Source of the DNA: Chloroflexota bacterium
GTDB taxonomy: Bacteria > Chloroflexota > UBA11872 > VXNJ01
Assembly (NCBI GenBank): GCA_026707405.1
Contig: JAPOWW010000006.1
Location: 1 to 56,029 of the forward strand
DNA: 56,029 nucleotides
Reading direction: 5' to 3'
Shown here: piece after piece, positions 16,957 through 25,449 of the stretch
How the letters are laid out: every line of letters begins with the position of its first letter
Numbering within the stretch: the stretch's first letter is position 1
Translations under genes and position numbers: made by a program
Notes under the pieces: generated by a model
What the model saw: the letters and a program-made list of their open reading frames with translations, nothing else
Database searches by the model: none
What the model was told of the DNA's origin: nothing

Positions 16957-18387
16957 ATGACGGCTAGTCAGGTCGGGCGGCTGGCGGAACGGACCGGCCG
17001 ATGGGTGCTGCTGGGCGCGGTGGCGTTTTGGTGGGGGGTGATAGTCGCTCCGCGGCTGGTGAGTCTGGCGTTCCCGGATCTGCTTCCGCCCGACGCCATT
17101 CCGCGCCATCTGGACCCCGAGGAGGAGAGGATGGTCGCGAACGGTGTATCCGCCGCGGCTTTGCTGACCGTTGGACTGCTTGCGCTCGCGAATGCCCGTA
17201 GATCGCTAGACAGGCTCACGACTCAGAATGAGCGTATATGTGCGTTGGGCTGGACGGCGTTGGGAGTGACGGGGGCGTACCTGGCCTGGGAGGAGATTTC
17301 GGAGTTCCACCTGCGGGGAACGCGCGACCTCGGTGATGTGGTGCTCGGCTCATCCAATCTGCCGTGGTTCTGGCCGGTGGTCTTAAGTCCGGCAATAGTC
17401 GCATTCTTGATCGCGATGGCAGTCTTTATCCACAGAGGACTGCGGGCCAAGGAAGTACGGGTGCCGTTGATTCTTGGTCTGGCGGCGTGGCTGCTGGCTG
17501 TTCTGTTCGAGGTCAGCTATCCCGTCACAGGGGCTGGACGGTTGACGGTGTTGTTCGAAGAGACTATGGAGTTCGGCGGGAGCCTACTAATCGCGCTGAG
17601 CGCCGGTCTGGCGCTTGGATCTTTAAGCAGGCCGAGGAATGACGAAGCAGGGCGGCGGGAGGCGAGCGACATTTTCAGTGTTCGCCATCTGACGCGGCTG
17701 GCGATTTGGTCGATGGCGGCGGTCACCGTGCTCGCCGTAATAGCCGCAGTTGTTTACCGGGGGCCGTTGGCCGATTCTCGCGCCCGCGTCCACATAGGGG
17801 CGTTTTACGTGAGCCTCCCCGACAGTCAGACCGAAGAACATTCCCTCGTCCAGGAACTCGGCGTGCTCGATGCGCCGGTCGCCCGTCTAAGGCTGCGCGT
17901 TGCCAATAGTGATTCTTTGGGGCGTTCGGGGACCATGCTGTGGCGCGTAATGGAGGAGGGGGAGGGAGGCTCCGGCCCCCTGGTTCGTGAGGGACGCGTG
18001 GAGGTTACCGCCAGAGAGCACCCCAAATGGGTGAACATCGATTTTCCGCCGCTTGAATACGCCGAAGGCCGGCGGCTTCTGTTGCAACTGGTGGCTGAGG
18101 TCGTACCAGGGTCGCACCTACGGGTTGGAGCGACGAAGACGAACCGCTTCCCCGAAGGATGGCTCTGGATAAACGGCGCGCCGACGTGGCCGGACCAGAA
18201 CATCGAGTTCGCCGCGTACATGGCGGCAGAGCCAACGTTGGGCAAGCTTCGGACTATGTGGAATACGTTTACTTCCGATTGGCGCTGGCCGGTAATGGCG
18301 GTAGAGGCTGCCATCGGGATGGCGGTCGTGATCTTCATCCCGGCGCTGTTGGTCACCGCCGCGCTGCGCCGACGCGACTTGAGGTAA
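16957..18387 (+). CDS. Polytopic membrane protein, tandem paralog 1
   Basis: About 476 residues, family not recognised. Seven predicted membrane helices (for example WVLLGAVAFWWGVIVAP, ALGWTALGVTGAYLAWEE, VPLILGLAAWLLAVLFEV) precede a roughly 180-residue outward beta-rich domain (from ARVHIGAFYVSLPDS) and a last helix before a basic tail. Acidic membrane motifs AWEEISEF and FEETMEFGGSLL recur in all three paralogs, which suggests function. ATG 16957 is chosen by alignment with the paralogs; a longer frame starts at 16918. It is followed by a remnant of the start of the 931-residue gene, then by paralog 2. Confidence 0.75.
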   Translation: MTASQVGRLAERTGRWVLLGAVAFWWGVIVAPRLVSLAFPDLLPPDAIPRHLDPEEERMVANGVSAAALLTVGLLALANARRSLDRLTTQNERICALGWTALGVTGAYLAWEEISEFHLRGTRDLGDVVLGSSNLPWFWPVVLSPAIVAFLIAMAVFIHRGLRAKEVRVPLILGLAAWLLAVLFEVSYPVTGAGRLTVLFEETMEFGGSLLIALSAGLALGSLSRPRNDEAGRREASDIFSVRHLTRLAIWSMAAVTVLAVIAAVVYRGPLADSRARVHIGAFYVSLPDSQTEEHSLVQELGVLDAPVARLRLRVANSDSLGRSGTMLWRVMEEGEGGSGPLVREGRVEVTAREHPKWVNIDFPPLEYAEGRRLLLQLVAEVVPGSHLRVGATKTNRFPEGWLWINGAPTWPDQNIEFAAYMAAEPTLGKLRTMWNTFTSDWRWPVMAVEAAIGMAVVIFIPALLVTAALRRRDLR

Positions 18388-18400
18388 CGAGGGCATATCG

Positions 18401-18430
18401 ATGACGGTTGATGCATCGGTGCCTCCCGGC
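18401..18430 (+). pseudogene. Relic of the 5' end of the 931-residue membrane-protein gene
   Basis: ATGACGGTTGATGCATCGGT (continuing CCTCCCGG) matches the first ten codons of the gene at 21531 (ATGACGGTCGATCCTTCCGT) with few differences and sits at the same place relative to a paralog stop codon. After about 30 bases the similarity is lost. It suggests that the ancestral unit was paralog plus large gene. Confidence 0.45.
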
Positions 18431-18576
18431 CCGCTACCAGCGCCTCCGTTCGGTCCCAATCCGGGGTCCAGCGAGGGAGCGTTGGGCGCAAATGCGCGGA
18501 TATCGCTTTTCCCGGTCGTAGTGACAGTGCGCTTGCGGCAGGAGGCCAGGCGGCCGCAAATGAATCGGGGCGTCGC

Positions 18577-20034
18577 GTGACTTCATCGGGGCGCATAGCG
18601 AACAGTCAAGCCGGGCGGTTGGCGGAGTGGACGGGTCGGTTGCTGCTGCTGGGCGCGGTAGCGTTCTGGTGGGGCACGGTCGTCGTTCCGCGGCTCGTCA
18701 GCCTGATATTCCCGGACTTGCTTCCGCCGGACGCCATTCCGGAGAGTCTAAATCCCGACTTGGAGGGTTCGGTCGCCAACGCGATTTCCGCCGCAGCCCT
18801 GCTGATTGCGGGAATCCTTGCGTTCGCGAACGTCTTTCAACCGTTCGACAAGCTCAACAGCGTTCGACAGGCTCACGGCTGGATCATCGTCGGTGGCTGG
18901 ACCGCGCTGGCGGTGACGGCCGTCTATCTGGCGTGGGAGGAGGTCTGGGGGTTCCATGACGTGGGCACGCGCAGCCTCGGGGAGAGGGTGCTCGGCACAG
19001 CCTACAGCAGTAACTTCTGGCCAGTACTTGCGAGTCCGCTGATCCTGGCGTTCGTGCTGGCGATGGCGGTATTCGTGCACAAGGGGCTCCCGTCGACAAG
19101 CTCAGGACGGGCGGTCCGCGGGCCATTAGTCCTGGGCCTTGCCGCCTGGCTGCTGGCCATCGTGCATGAGGCGATGGCGCCATTCGTATACCGGGGCTAC
19201 GTTGTCGGGGTGGTGGAGTTTCTCGAGGAGACGCTGGAATTCGGCGGAACCCTGCTGATCGGACTGAGCGCGGGAATTGGCTTGCGGGGGTTGGAGCCGC
19301 TGTCCGGTCTATTCGGCAGCCGCCGGCGGTTCAAGGCAACGGTCTGGTCGATAGTCGTAATTTCCTGCATGGCGGCGGTCGGCGTTATTGCCCCATCGCT
19401 TGGCCGGGCGCCGCTCGCCGACGCCCGGGCACGCGCCCACGTCGGGACCTTTCACGTGAGCCTCAACGACAGCCTGGTCGAAGAACACTCCGTTGTCCAG
19501 GAGTTGGGCGTGCTCCCCGCGCCTCCGGTCCGCCTCGACCTGCGCGTAGCAAATCTTGATCCCCAGGGTCGCTCCGGGACCCTGATCTGGCGCGTGTTGG
19601 AATCTGTCGATGGGGACTTGGGGGGTATACTTCGCGAGGGTCGAATGGATGTTGCCGGGAGAGCTTATCTGAGCTGGGAGCGTATCGATTTCGCTCCGCT
19701 CGTGGAAGCCGAAGGCCGCCCTCTGGCCCTGCAACTCGTAGCCGACATTGAGCCGGAGGCCCACCTGCGGATCGGCGCGACGAAGACAAACCGGTATCAG
19801 GATGGACGGCTGTGGATTAACGGCGCACTGGCGTGGCCGGATCAGAATATCGAGTTTGTAGCCTATAGTGCGCCCGAGCTAACTCGGAGCAAACTCCGGG
19901 CCATGGGGCGCGCATTTGTCTCCAACTGGCGCTGGCCCGTGATGGTTGTGGACGTGGCTTTTTCTCTGACGGTTGTGACACTCATCCCGGTGCTGCTAGT
20001 AAGCGTCGTCTTGCCGCGGCGCCGTTCGCCGTAG
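18577..20034 (+). CDS. Polytopic membrane protein, tandem paralog 2, with repeat-derived insertions
   Basis: 485 residues from a GTG, same architecture as paralog 1: seven helices, an external beta-rich domain beginning ARAHVGTFHVSLNDSL, and a C-terminal helix. The motifs YLAWEEVWGF and LEETLEFGGTLL are conserved. Two places differ by insertion: FQPFDKLNSVRQAHG (DNA 18841-18879) and STSSGRA (DNA 19089-19113). Both are encoded by GTTCGACAAGCTCA-type dispersed repeats that entered the frame without breaking it; the second is plainly absent from paralogs 1 and 3. The insertions fall in loops between helices, which explains their tolerance. Function unknown. Confidence 0.75.
   Translation: MTSSGRIANSQAGRLAEWTGRLLLLGAVAFWWGTVVVPRLVSLIFPDLLPPDAIPESLNPDLEGSVANAISAAALLIAGILAFANVFQPFDKLNSVRQAHGWIIVGGWTALAVTAVYLAWEEVWGFHDVGTRSLGERVLGTAYSSNFWPVLASPLILAFVLAMAVFVHKGLPSTSSGRAVRGPLVLGLAAWLLAIVHEAMAPFVYRGYVVGVVEFLEETLEFGGTLLIGLSAGIGLRGLEPLSGLFGSRRRFKATVWSIVVISCMAAVGVIAPSLGRAPLADARARAHVGTFHVSLNDSLVEEHSVVQELGVLPAPPVRLDLRVANLDPQGRSGTLIWRVLESVDGDLGGILREGRMDVAGRAYLSWERIDFAPLVEAEGRPLALQLVADIEPEAHLRIGATKTNRYQDGRLWINGALAWPDQNIEFVAYSAPELTRSKLRAMGRAFVSNWRWPVMVVDVAFSLTVVTLIPVLLVSVVLPRRRSP
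18841..18879. repeat. GTTCGACAAGCTCA dispersed repeat inside a coding sequence
   Basis: CGTTCGACAAGCTCAACAG is followed at once by CGTTCGACAGGCTCACGG, two directly repeated half-elements of a family also seen near 668, 19089 and 51906. In frame it encodes FDKLNSVRQAH in a loop of paralog 2. Confidence 0.7.
19089..19113. repeat. GTCGACAAGCTCAGGACGG dispersed repeat inside a coding sequence
   Basis: A second copy of the GACAAGCTCAGG family, in frame, encoding STSSGRA. Paralogs 1 and 3 read directly from GL/GT into the R-V-P-L helix here, so the insertion is specific to paralog 2. Confidence 0.7.
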
Positions 20035-20080
20035 CTACGCCGGTGGGCGGATACCGCTGCGCGTCAATCCTTCGAGAAGG

Positions 20081-21520
20081 ATGACGGTCAGCCCGGTCTG
20101 GCGGCTGGCGGAATGGACCGGCCGATGCGTGCTGCTGGGCGCGGTGGCGTTCTGGTGGGGCGCGATTGTCGGTCCGGAGCTTTTCGGACTGTCCTTCCCG
20201 TCGGTGCTGCCGACCGGCGTTCCGCTTCAATTGAATCCCGATTCCGAGACGTCCGTGGGAAATGCGGTCTCCGCCGCGTCCCTCCTCATCGTTGCGATCT
20301 TGACATTTGGGAACCTCATCGGAATCTTCGGGAAACTCAGAGACCGCGAAGTCGGCCTACCCAACACTTCAAGAGGCTGGCGTCGGCTGAGTGCTCGGGA
20401 CTGGATCGCCGCCGGCGGTTGGCTGACGCTGGCCCTGGCGGCGGCTTACCTGGCTTGGAAAGAGATGGATCTGAGCAGTTTCAGAAGCTGGTTCGTGCCC
20501 GGCGCCGGCGGGGCGGACTTCCGAGGGCCGGATATCGGCGGTCGAGGCCTAGTTCTGGCGCAGTGGGGCTTTGTTTTGGCGATGGCGGTCTTCATAGGCA
20601 AGGGAACGCCTCGGGTGGTTCGCGTACCCCTCGCATTGGGTGTTGCAGCCTGGCTGTTTGCCTTGATCTACGACATGGGTAACCGGATTGTCCCCCAGGA
20701 TTGGACCTACACTCTTAACGTCTTGCTTGAAGAGACGCTGGAGTTCAGCGGGGCCTTACTTATAGCCGTGGGCGCCGCTCTGGGCTTGCTGAAGGGCCGT
20801 GGACCCGTCCCCCAAGGATTCAGCGGCCGCCGTCTGTTGCGGTTGGCGATCGGGTCGATAGCGGTCGTGGTTGTGCTCGGCGGCGTCGTAGCATTCGAGG
20901 CCGTGTTCTCGTACCGGGAAAAACTCGTCGATACGCGTGGGCGCGTAGTCTTCAACGTGAATCTCCACGATGATTATTCGCTAGTCCAGGAGCTGGGCAC
21001 CTTCTCCACGCCGCCAGCGCGCCTGAGGCTACGAATGACGAATAGAGATCCGCGAGGCAATCCAGGGGTGATGCTCTGGCGCGTTATGGAAGCGGACGAA
21101 GGCGGCTCTGGGCGCATACTCCGCGAGGGTCGTATAGAGGTTGCGGCGCGGGATGAGCCGCGCTGGGCGAACATCGATTTCCCGCCGCTCGTCGAAGCCG
21201 AGGGCCGCCCTTTGGCAGTACAGCTGGTAGCCGAAGTCGAACCGGAGGCCTACTTGCGTATCGGCGGGACCAAAACTGACAGTTTGGAGAATCTACGGCT
21301 CTGGGTCCAGGGTGCGGAGACGTGGCCTGACCAGAAGCTGGAGCTGGCGGCCTACGGCCCGAGCGATCTGACGCGCAGCAAGCTTGCGGCGATGTGGAGC
21401 CACTCTACCTGGTCGTGGCCAGCGCTGGCGGTTGGGATGGTTTTTGGACTGTGGACGATTGCTTTTTTCCCGGCTCTGCTCGTAACCGCCGCTCTGCCGC
21501 GTCGCGGCTTGCCGCAATGA
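20081..21520 (+). CDS. Polytopic membrane protein, tandem paralog 3
   Basis: 479 residues, third copy of the family. Helices and motifs match the other two (YLAWKEMDLSSF, LEETLEFSGALL), and the external domain starts near RGRVVFNVNLHDDYS. In this copy the first acidic motif reads WKE instead of WEE. It carries a longer loop after helix 2 (KLRDREVGLPNTSRGWRRL). It ends ten bases before the ATG of the 931-residue gene, so these two are probably co-translated, which is the arrangement I take as ancestral for the whole cluster. Function unknown. Confidence 0.75.
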   Translation: MTVSPVWRLAEWTGRCVLLGAVAFWWGAIVGPELFGLSFPSVLPTGVPLQLNPDSETSVGNAVSAASLLIVAILTFGNLIGIFGKLRDREVGLPNTSRGWRRLSARDWIAAGGWLTLALAAAYLAWKEMDLSSFRSWFVPGAGGADFRGPDIGGRGLVLAQWGFVLAMAVFIGKGTPRVVRVPLALGVAAWLFALIYDMGNRIVPQDWTYTLNVLLEETLEFSGALLIAVGAALGLLKGRGPVPQGFSGRRLLRLAIGSIAVVVVLGGVVAFEAVFSYREKLVDTRGRVVFNVNLHDDYSLVQELGTFSTPPARLRLRMTNRDPRGNPGVMLWRVMEADEGGSGRILREGRIEVAARDEPRWANIDFPPLVEAEGRPLAVQLVAEVEPEAYLRIGGTKTDSLENLRLWVQGAETWPDQKLELAAYGPSDLTRSKLAAMWSHSTWSWPALAVGMVFGLWTIAFFPALLVTAALPRRGLPQ

Positions 21521-21530
21521 GACCGTATTG

Positions 21531-24326
21531 ATGACGGTCGATCCTTCCGTAATCCCCGGCCTGCTGCTCCTGCTGGCTGAGCTGATCGCCCTCGCCGGCG
21601 TCGGTTACGTCATTGTGCGGGTGGCGCTGCGAGAGGAGGACGTTCGCGTGGCGCTGGCGCAGGGGCTGGTCGTGGGGCCGGCTATCTGGGGCGTCGTCGT
21701 CAACCTGGTCATGTACGCGCTGCCGGGCATGGCCGGTGCGATTGCGGGCTGGATATTCGTGCTGGCACTGGCTGGAGTACTGGTCTGGCGCTCCAGGCCA
21801 CCGATTCGCCCGCAACTGCGGACGGCGGGAATGTTCAGCCTGGCCGCTCTCGCGCTTTTCTGGGCCGCGCTTGCCAGCAGGCAGCTGTTGACCACGCCCG
21901 ACGCGCCGATCCACATGGGACTGGCGGCATCGATCAGAGCGGGCCTGTTTCCGCCGGAGATACCCTGGAATCCTGGAGCTGCGGCTCCCTATCACTATGG
22001 CCTGTATTTGCTCAGTGGCCTGCTGGCCCCGCCGTCCGGCCCGGATCTGGCCTTCGTCGAAGAACTGCTGGGCGCGTATGTCTGGATAGGCCTTTTTCTG
22101 ATAGTGGCTACCACGCTGCTGCGGCGCGCCTATCGATTCGCCGTGCTCATCTCCGTTCCTCTCCTGCTCACGCCCGGCGGATGGACTCTTATGTTCAATG
22201 AGCCGTTCAGCATCCTGGAAATTCCTATCCCGACCGGCATCCCAACTGACGGGCTGCGCGCTTCCTTGCAAGAAATCTACTGGCCGTTTCTGGGGCTGCC
22301 TTTGAAGGCGCAGCATGACATGCCGCCAGACATCTGGACGCCCTCGTTCCCGCTCTCGTACGCGCTGGCGTTTGTAGTGCTCGAGCGCGCCGCGCGCGCC
22401 AAGCGCCGGTCGTGGCCCACGATACTGACGCTCGCGGCGCTGATCGGGTTTCTCGGCCTTACATCTTCCACCCTGACTCCGATCGTTGTCGCTCTGTGGA
22501 TCGGACTCGAAGCGGTCTGGCTCTTTCAGTCGAGACGCGCCGGGACAGCGCAATGGGGTGATTTGATACGGCCGTTGTCAGGAGTTGCGCTGGCCGGACT
22601 GCTGCTGCTTGCCGGAAGCCTCTCAACGGTCGTCCTGGGCGACTCAGGCTCGTCCGGCCTGTCACTCGGATGGAACGTCCCGCTCGACCGGTTGCGGATA
22701 TTCGGCACACTCGACCGGCTGCCCGGCGGCGTGGGCGTCCTTGGTCTCGGGCCTCTTACCATCACCGTCGTTGCTTTGCTCCTCGCCTGGCGCGACCGCC
22801 TTGTGCAAGCATTGGCGGCGGGAGCAGGTTTGCTGCTGCTGGCTTCTCTATTGCTGGTCTACGAACCCAAGCCGGACGACCTGGTCCGGATTGAAGGTCA
22901 GGCGCGCAACCTGGCGCTATTTGCTCTGCTTGTCGCGTTTTGCATTCGCTTCGTCCGGTTGCGGGGCACGCGCTGGCGCTATGCCGTGGGCGCAGCGTTC
23001 GTGTTTTTGGTAACTTGGCCGACGGCCGCGGCGCCAGTACGCAACGTTGGCCTTGCAATCGGCAATGGGGTCGAATTGACGAATCCTGAGCGACCGGAGG
23101 GGCCTCGAAGCTTCTTCGGGGGGCGGTTCTGGCTCGGATCACTCCCGTCCGACCGTATCGCTGCTTACATCCGCGACCACACCGCCGTCGACGCGCGCGT
23201 GTTCTCGCCGCGTCCACATCAAATGACCTACGCGACCGGCCGCCCCAACGCGTCGGGATATGCCGGACTCGTTCATGTCATACCAAAACCAGGCCCCGAA
23301 TACGAGGACGCGCGCGACTATCTCGAACCGGCGGCTTTGCGTCGGCTCGGCATCGAATACGTCTACGCCCCCGACTCGTGGACGGAAAGCCTGCCCGAAG
23401 AGGCCGTCTCGTGGCTGCATGATCCCAATATGTTCGAGCTTCTGGTCCATGACGACTCCGAGCGCCTCTACCGTGTGCTACCCAACTTCCTCACACTCGA
23501 CCCGCCCCCAACACCGGCCTCGCACGAGGCGCTGCGACGCGCAGTGCCCAGCTCCGCAACGGTCTTCCTGCCCACGCTATTCCATTCGAGGAGCTTCAAC
23601 CGCGTCGCATGGGCACTCTCCCATACCCGTCAATTCGGAGCCATAAGAGGGCCGAGCTTGCATGTAAGGTCGCCCTGGCGGATAGATCCGCTCGGCGACC
23701 AAGTGCCCGACCTCGTGGTCACCTCCGCCAGCTTTGTGCCCTTGATGTTTCCTCACGCTTCGCGCCTGCCCATTTGGTGGAACGACAAGATCGCCGTCTA
23801 CGCGCTCGACGGGGTCGTCGATCCAGTCATGCCGCCGCGACCGCAGGCAGAGCCGCCACCGTTTAACGTTCGAGTCTCAGAGATAAGCGAGTCAGATGGG
23901 CGGATCGCATTCACCGCAACCTTCGATGATCGCGCTCCCGACCAGTGGACCAGTCAGGACTGGGTGTTGATCCCAACCGAGGCTCCGCCTTGGGACATCC
24001 CCGCCCAGGTTATTTCTGACGGCACGCCCGTTCCCGCCATGTGGTTCATCAGCTATGTGAATCCTGGTAAAGGAAGGACTTCGCTTGCCTACGAGTTCGA
24101 CTTCCAAGCGCGCCGCCTCGCCGTCCGAAGAGAGCAAGACGTAATGAAGCCGCTCGACCGGTCCGAAGGGGTGCTCGACGCGGGCAGCTATCTGCTGGCA
24201 GTGCGTTTGCGGCACGAGTACAAGCCCAATCAATGGCGGACCGTCGCCATAATGGAGGTGCTCAGGGTCACTATCTCCGAGACCGGCGAAGTCTCGTATC
24301 AGGTTCACGAGGACGCGGGAGGTTAG
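21531..24326 (+). CDS. Large polytopic membrane protein, GT-C glycosyltransferase-like
   Basis: 931 residues. The first 500 hold about 12-14 membrane helices; the rest is a soluble, presumably external part with a terminal beta domain. The first large loop contains TPDAPIHMGLAASIRAGLFP followed by PPEIPWNPGAAAPYHYGLYL. An acidic residue, a histidine, an FPP-x-x-PW stretch and a tyrosine-rich YHYG segment in this order resemble DUF2298-like and other GT-C fold enzymes, which transfer sugars from lipid carriers outside the membrane. The C-terminal part (VRVSEISESDGRIAFTATF) is beta-rich like the external domain of the paralogs upstream. Specific activity is unproven. ATG 21531 is chosen over a TTG one codon earlier. 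Confidence 0.65.
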   Translation: MTVDPSVIPGLLLLLAELIALAGVGYVIVRVALREEDVRVALAQGLVVGPAIWGVVVNLVMYALPGMAGAIAGWIFVLALAGVLVWRSRPPIRPQLRTAGMFSLAALALFWAALASRQLLTTPDAPIHMGLAASIRAGLFPPEIPWNPGAAAPYHYGLYLLSGLLAPPSGPDLAFVEELLGAYVWIGLFLIVATTLLRRAYRFAVLISVPLLLTPGGWTLMFNEPFSILEIPIPTGIPTDGLRASLQEIYWPFLGLPLKAQHDMPPDIWTPSFPLSYALAFVVLERAARAKRRSWPTILTLAALIGFLGLTSSTLTPIVVALWIGLEAVWLFQSRRAGTAQWGDLIRPLSGVALAGLLLLAGSLSTVVLGDSGSSGLSLGWNVPLDRLRIFGTLDRLPGGVGVLGLGPLTITVVALLLAWRDRLVQALAAGAGLLLLASLLLVYEPKPDDLVRIEGQARNLALFALLVAFCIRFVRLRGTRWRYAVGAAFVFLVTWPTAAAPVRNVGLAIGNGVELTNPERPEGPRSFFGGRFWLGSLPSDRIAAYIRDHTAVDARVFSPRPHQMTYATGRPNASGYAGLVHVIPKPGPEYEDARDYLEPAALRRLGIEYVYAPDSWTESLPEEAVSWLHDPNMFELLVHDDSERLYRVLPNFLTLDPPPTPASHEALRRAVPSSATVFLPTLFHSRSFNRVAWALSHTRQFGAIRGPSLHVRSPWRIDPLGDQVPDLVVTSASFVPLMFPHASRLPIWWNDKIAVYALDGVVDPVMPPRPQAEPPPFNVRVSEISESDGRIAFTATFDDRAPDQWTSQDWVLIPTEAPPWDIPAQVISDGTPVPAMWFISYVNPGKGRTSLAYEFDFQARRLAVRREQDVMKPLDRSEGVLDAGSYLLAVRLRHEYKPNQWRTVAIMEVLRVTISETGEVSYQVHEDAGG

Positions 24327-24413
24327 GCGATTGTTAACCGAACCGTGGGTGACATGACTTCTGAAAATGGACACTACCGTTAGTCGAACATGGCCGCTCA
24401 CTGAGCGGACGGG

Positions 24414-24526
24414 ACGTTTACTTCCGATTGACGCTGGCCGGTGACAATGGAGCAGGCGGCTATAAGGATGACGTTGGTTGCCTTCATTCCGACTCTGCCG
24501 GTTGCCGCCGCGCTGGGGCGGTGGGG
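24414..24526 (+). pseudogene. Relic of the 3' end of a fourth membrane paralog
   Basis: Translating from 24414 gives TFTSD, a stop, then RWPV followed by EQAAIRMTLVAFIPTLPVAA. The end of paralog 1 reads TFTSDW RWPVMAVEAAIGMAVVIFIPALLVTAA. The match runs over about 35 codons with an in-frame TGA replacing Trp. It lies just after the 931-residue gene and runs up to the convergent gene's stop, so only the tail of a lost copy survives. Confidence 0.7.
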
Positions 24527-25438
24527 TCAGCGGGCGCGCGAGTCTTGGAGGAACTCCTCGTAGAGTCTCAGGGGATCGGCGTGGTCGTCTTCGAGCTCAA
24601 CGACGGAGAGCCGGGCCTTTGCGGAGAGCTCGTCGCCGGTCTGGACATCCTGGCCGAACAGCGAGAAGTACGACGGGTTGTTATGGGTGAACCGGTCTTC
24701 GGGGTCGGGACTGTCGTAGCCGGTACCCATGGCGAAGCACGTCTCGGGCGGCGTCATCCAGACGGCGGCGGGACCGCCGCCGGCGCGATGAAACATCAAG
24801 GGCAGCTTGTAACGGCGCACGGGTGAGAAGCGGGCCAGCGTGTCCCAGCGTCCGTCGGCGAATATCCGAACGGCGTCCACGTCGCGAGGGAAGATCAACA
24901 CGCCGCCGCGGGTGGCGGGGTGCATGGCGACCCGGACCAGCTCAGGCTCGTCCGTGAATTTGCCCGGGACGTCGGTCAGTTCGAACTTGTCTCGGGCCAG
25001 AAAAACGTGCGGCGCAACTTCGGGGTTGTTGTAGCTGGAGAGGAGGATGTCGAACCGGTTGTAGGCGGCCTCCATGCGAACCGATGCGGTCACGTCGATG
25101 TGGTCTTCGCCGACCTCATACTTCAGGCGGACGGCGGCGCGGCGTTTGGGGATCGGGGGCCAATAGAGCGTGAGCGCGCCGTCGGAAACCTCGATCTGGT
25201 GCTCTTCGGAGCGGGGCTGTCCCAAATCGTCGCCCATGCCGCCGCTATCGTCGGGATCCGCGCCCATGATCCGGAAGATGTTGAGCAGCGACCACTCGGG
25301 ATGTCCGAACTCGGCGCCCGTTGGCTTGTGCCGCAGCGCGATGACGCCGTGGTGAGGGAGGGCGTTTCCGGCGCGTATCGCTCCCTTTAGCGCGGCTGTC
25401 TCGAACTCGTAAACGTCTGTTGCCGTAATTCCGCTCAC
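24527..25438 (-). CDS. Hypothetical beta-rich protein in operon with an oxidoreductase
   Basis: 303 residues, family not recognised. No signal peptide. Predicted to be mostly beta strand with segments such as HHGVIALRHKPTGAEFGHPE, RAAVRLKYEVGEDHIDVTAS and PPETCFAMGTGYDSPDPEDR; the overall feel is of a sugar-mutarotase-like or carbohydrate-handling sandwich, which is a guess. Starts at GTG 25438 with AAGGA upstream and follows the Gfo/Idh gene by 11 bases, so the two are one operon and this protein may act on the same substrate. Its 3' end abuts the relic of the fourth membrane paralog. Confidence 0.65.
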   Translation of the reverse strand: MSGITATDVYEFETAALKGAIRAGNALPHHGVIALRHKPTGAEFGHPEWSLLNIFRIMGADPDDSGGMGDDLGQPRSEEHQIEVSDGALTLYWPPIPKRRAAVRLKYEVGEDHIDVTASVRMEAAYNRFDILLSSYNNPEVAPHVFLARDKFELTDVPGKFTDEPELVRVAMHPATRGGVLIFPRDVDAVRIFADGRWDTLARFSPVRRYKLPLMFHRAGGGPAAVWMTPPETCFAMGTGYDSPDPEDRFTHNNPSYFSLFGQDVQTGDELSAKARLSVVELEDDHADPLRLYEEFLQDSRAR

Positions 25439-25449
25439 GTTCTCATCCT

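Noticed and set aside
24429..24431. TGA read as tryptophan (alternative genetic code)
   Set aside because: The TGA-for-Trp change is in a truncated copy only; other genes of the window (for example the capsid gene and the gp6-like connector gene) end properly at TGA.
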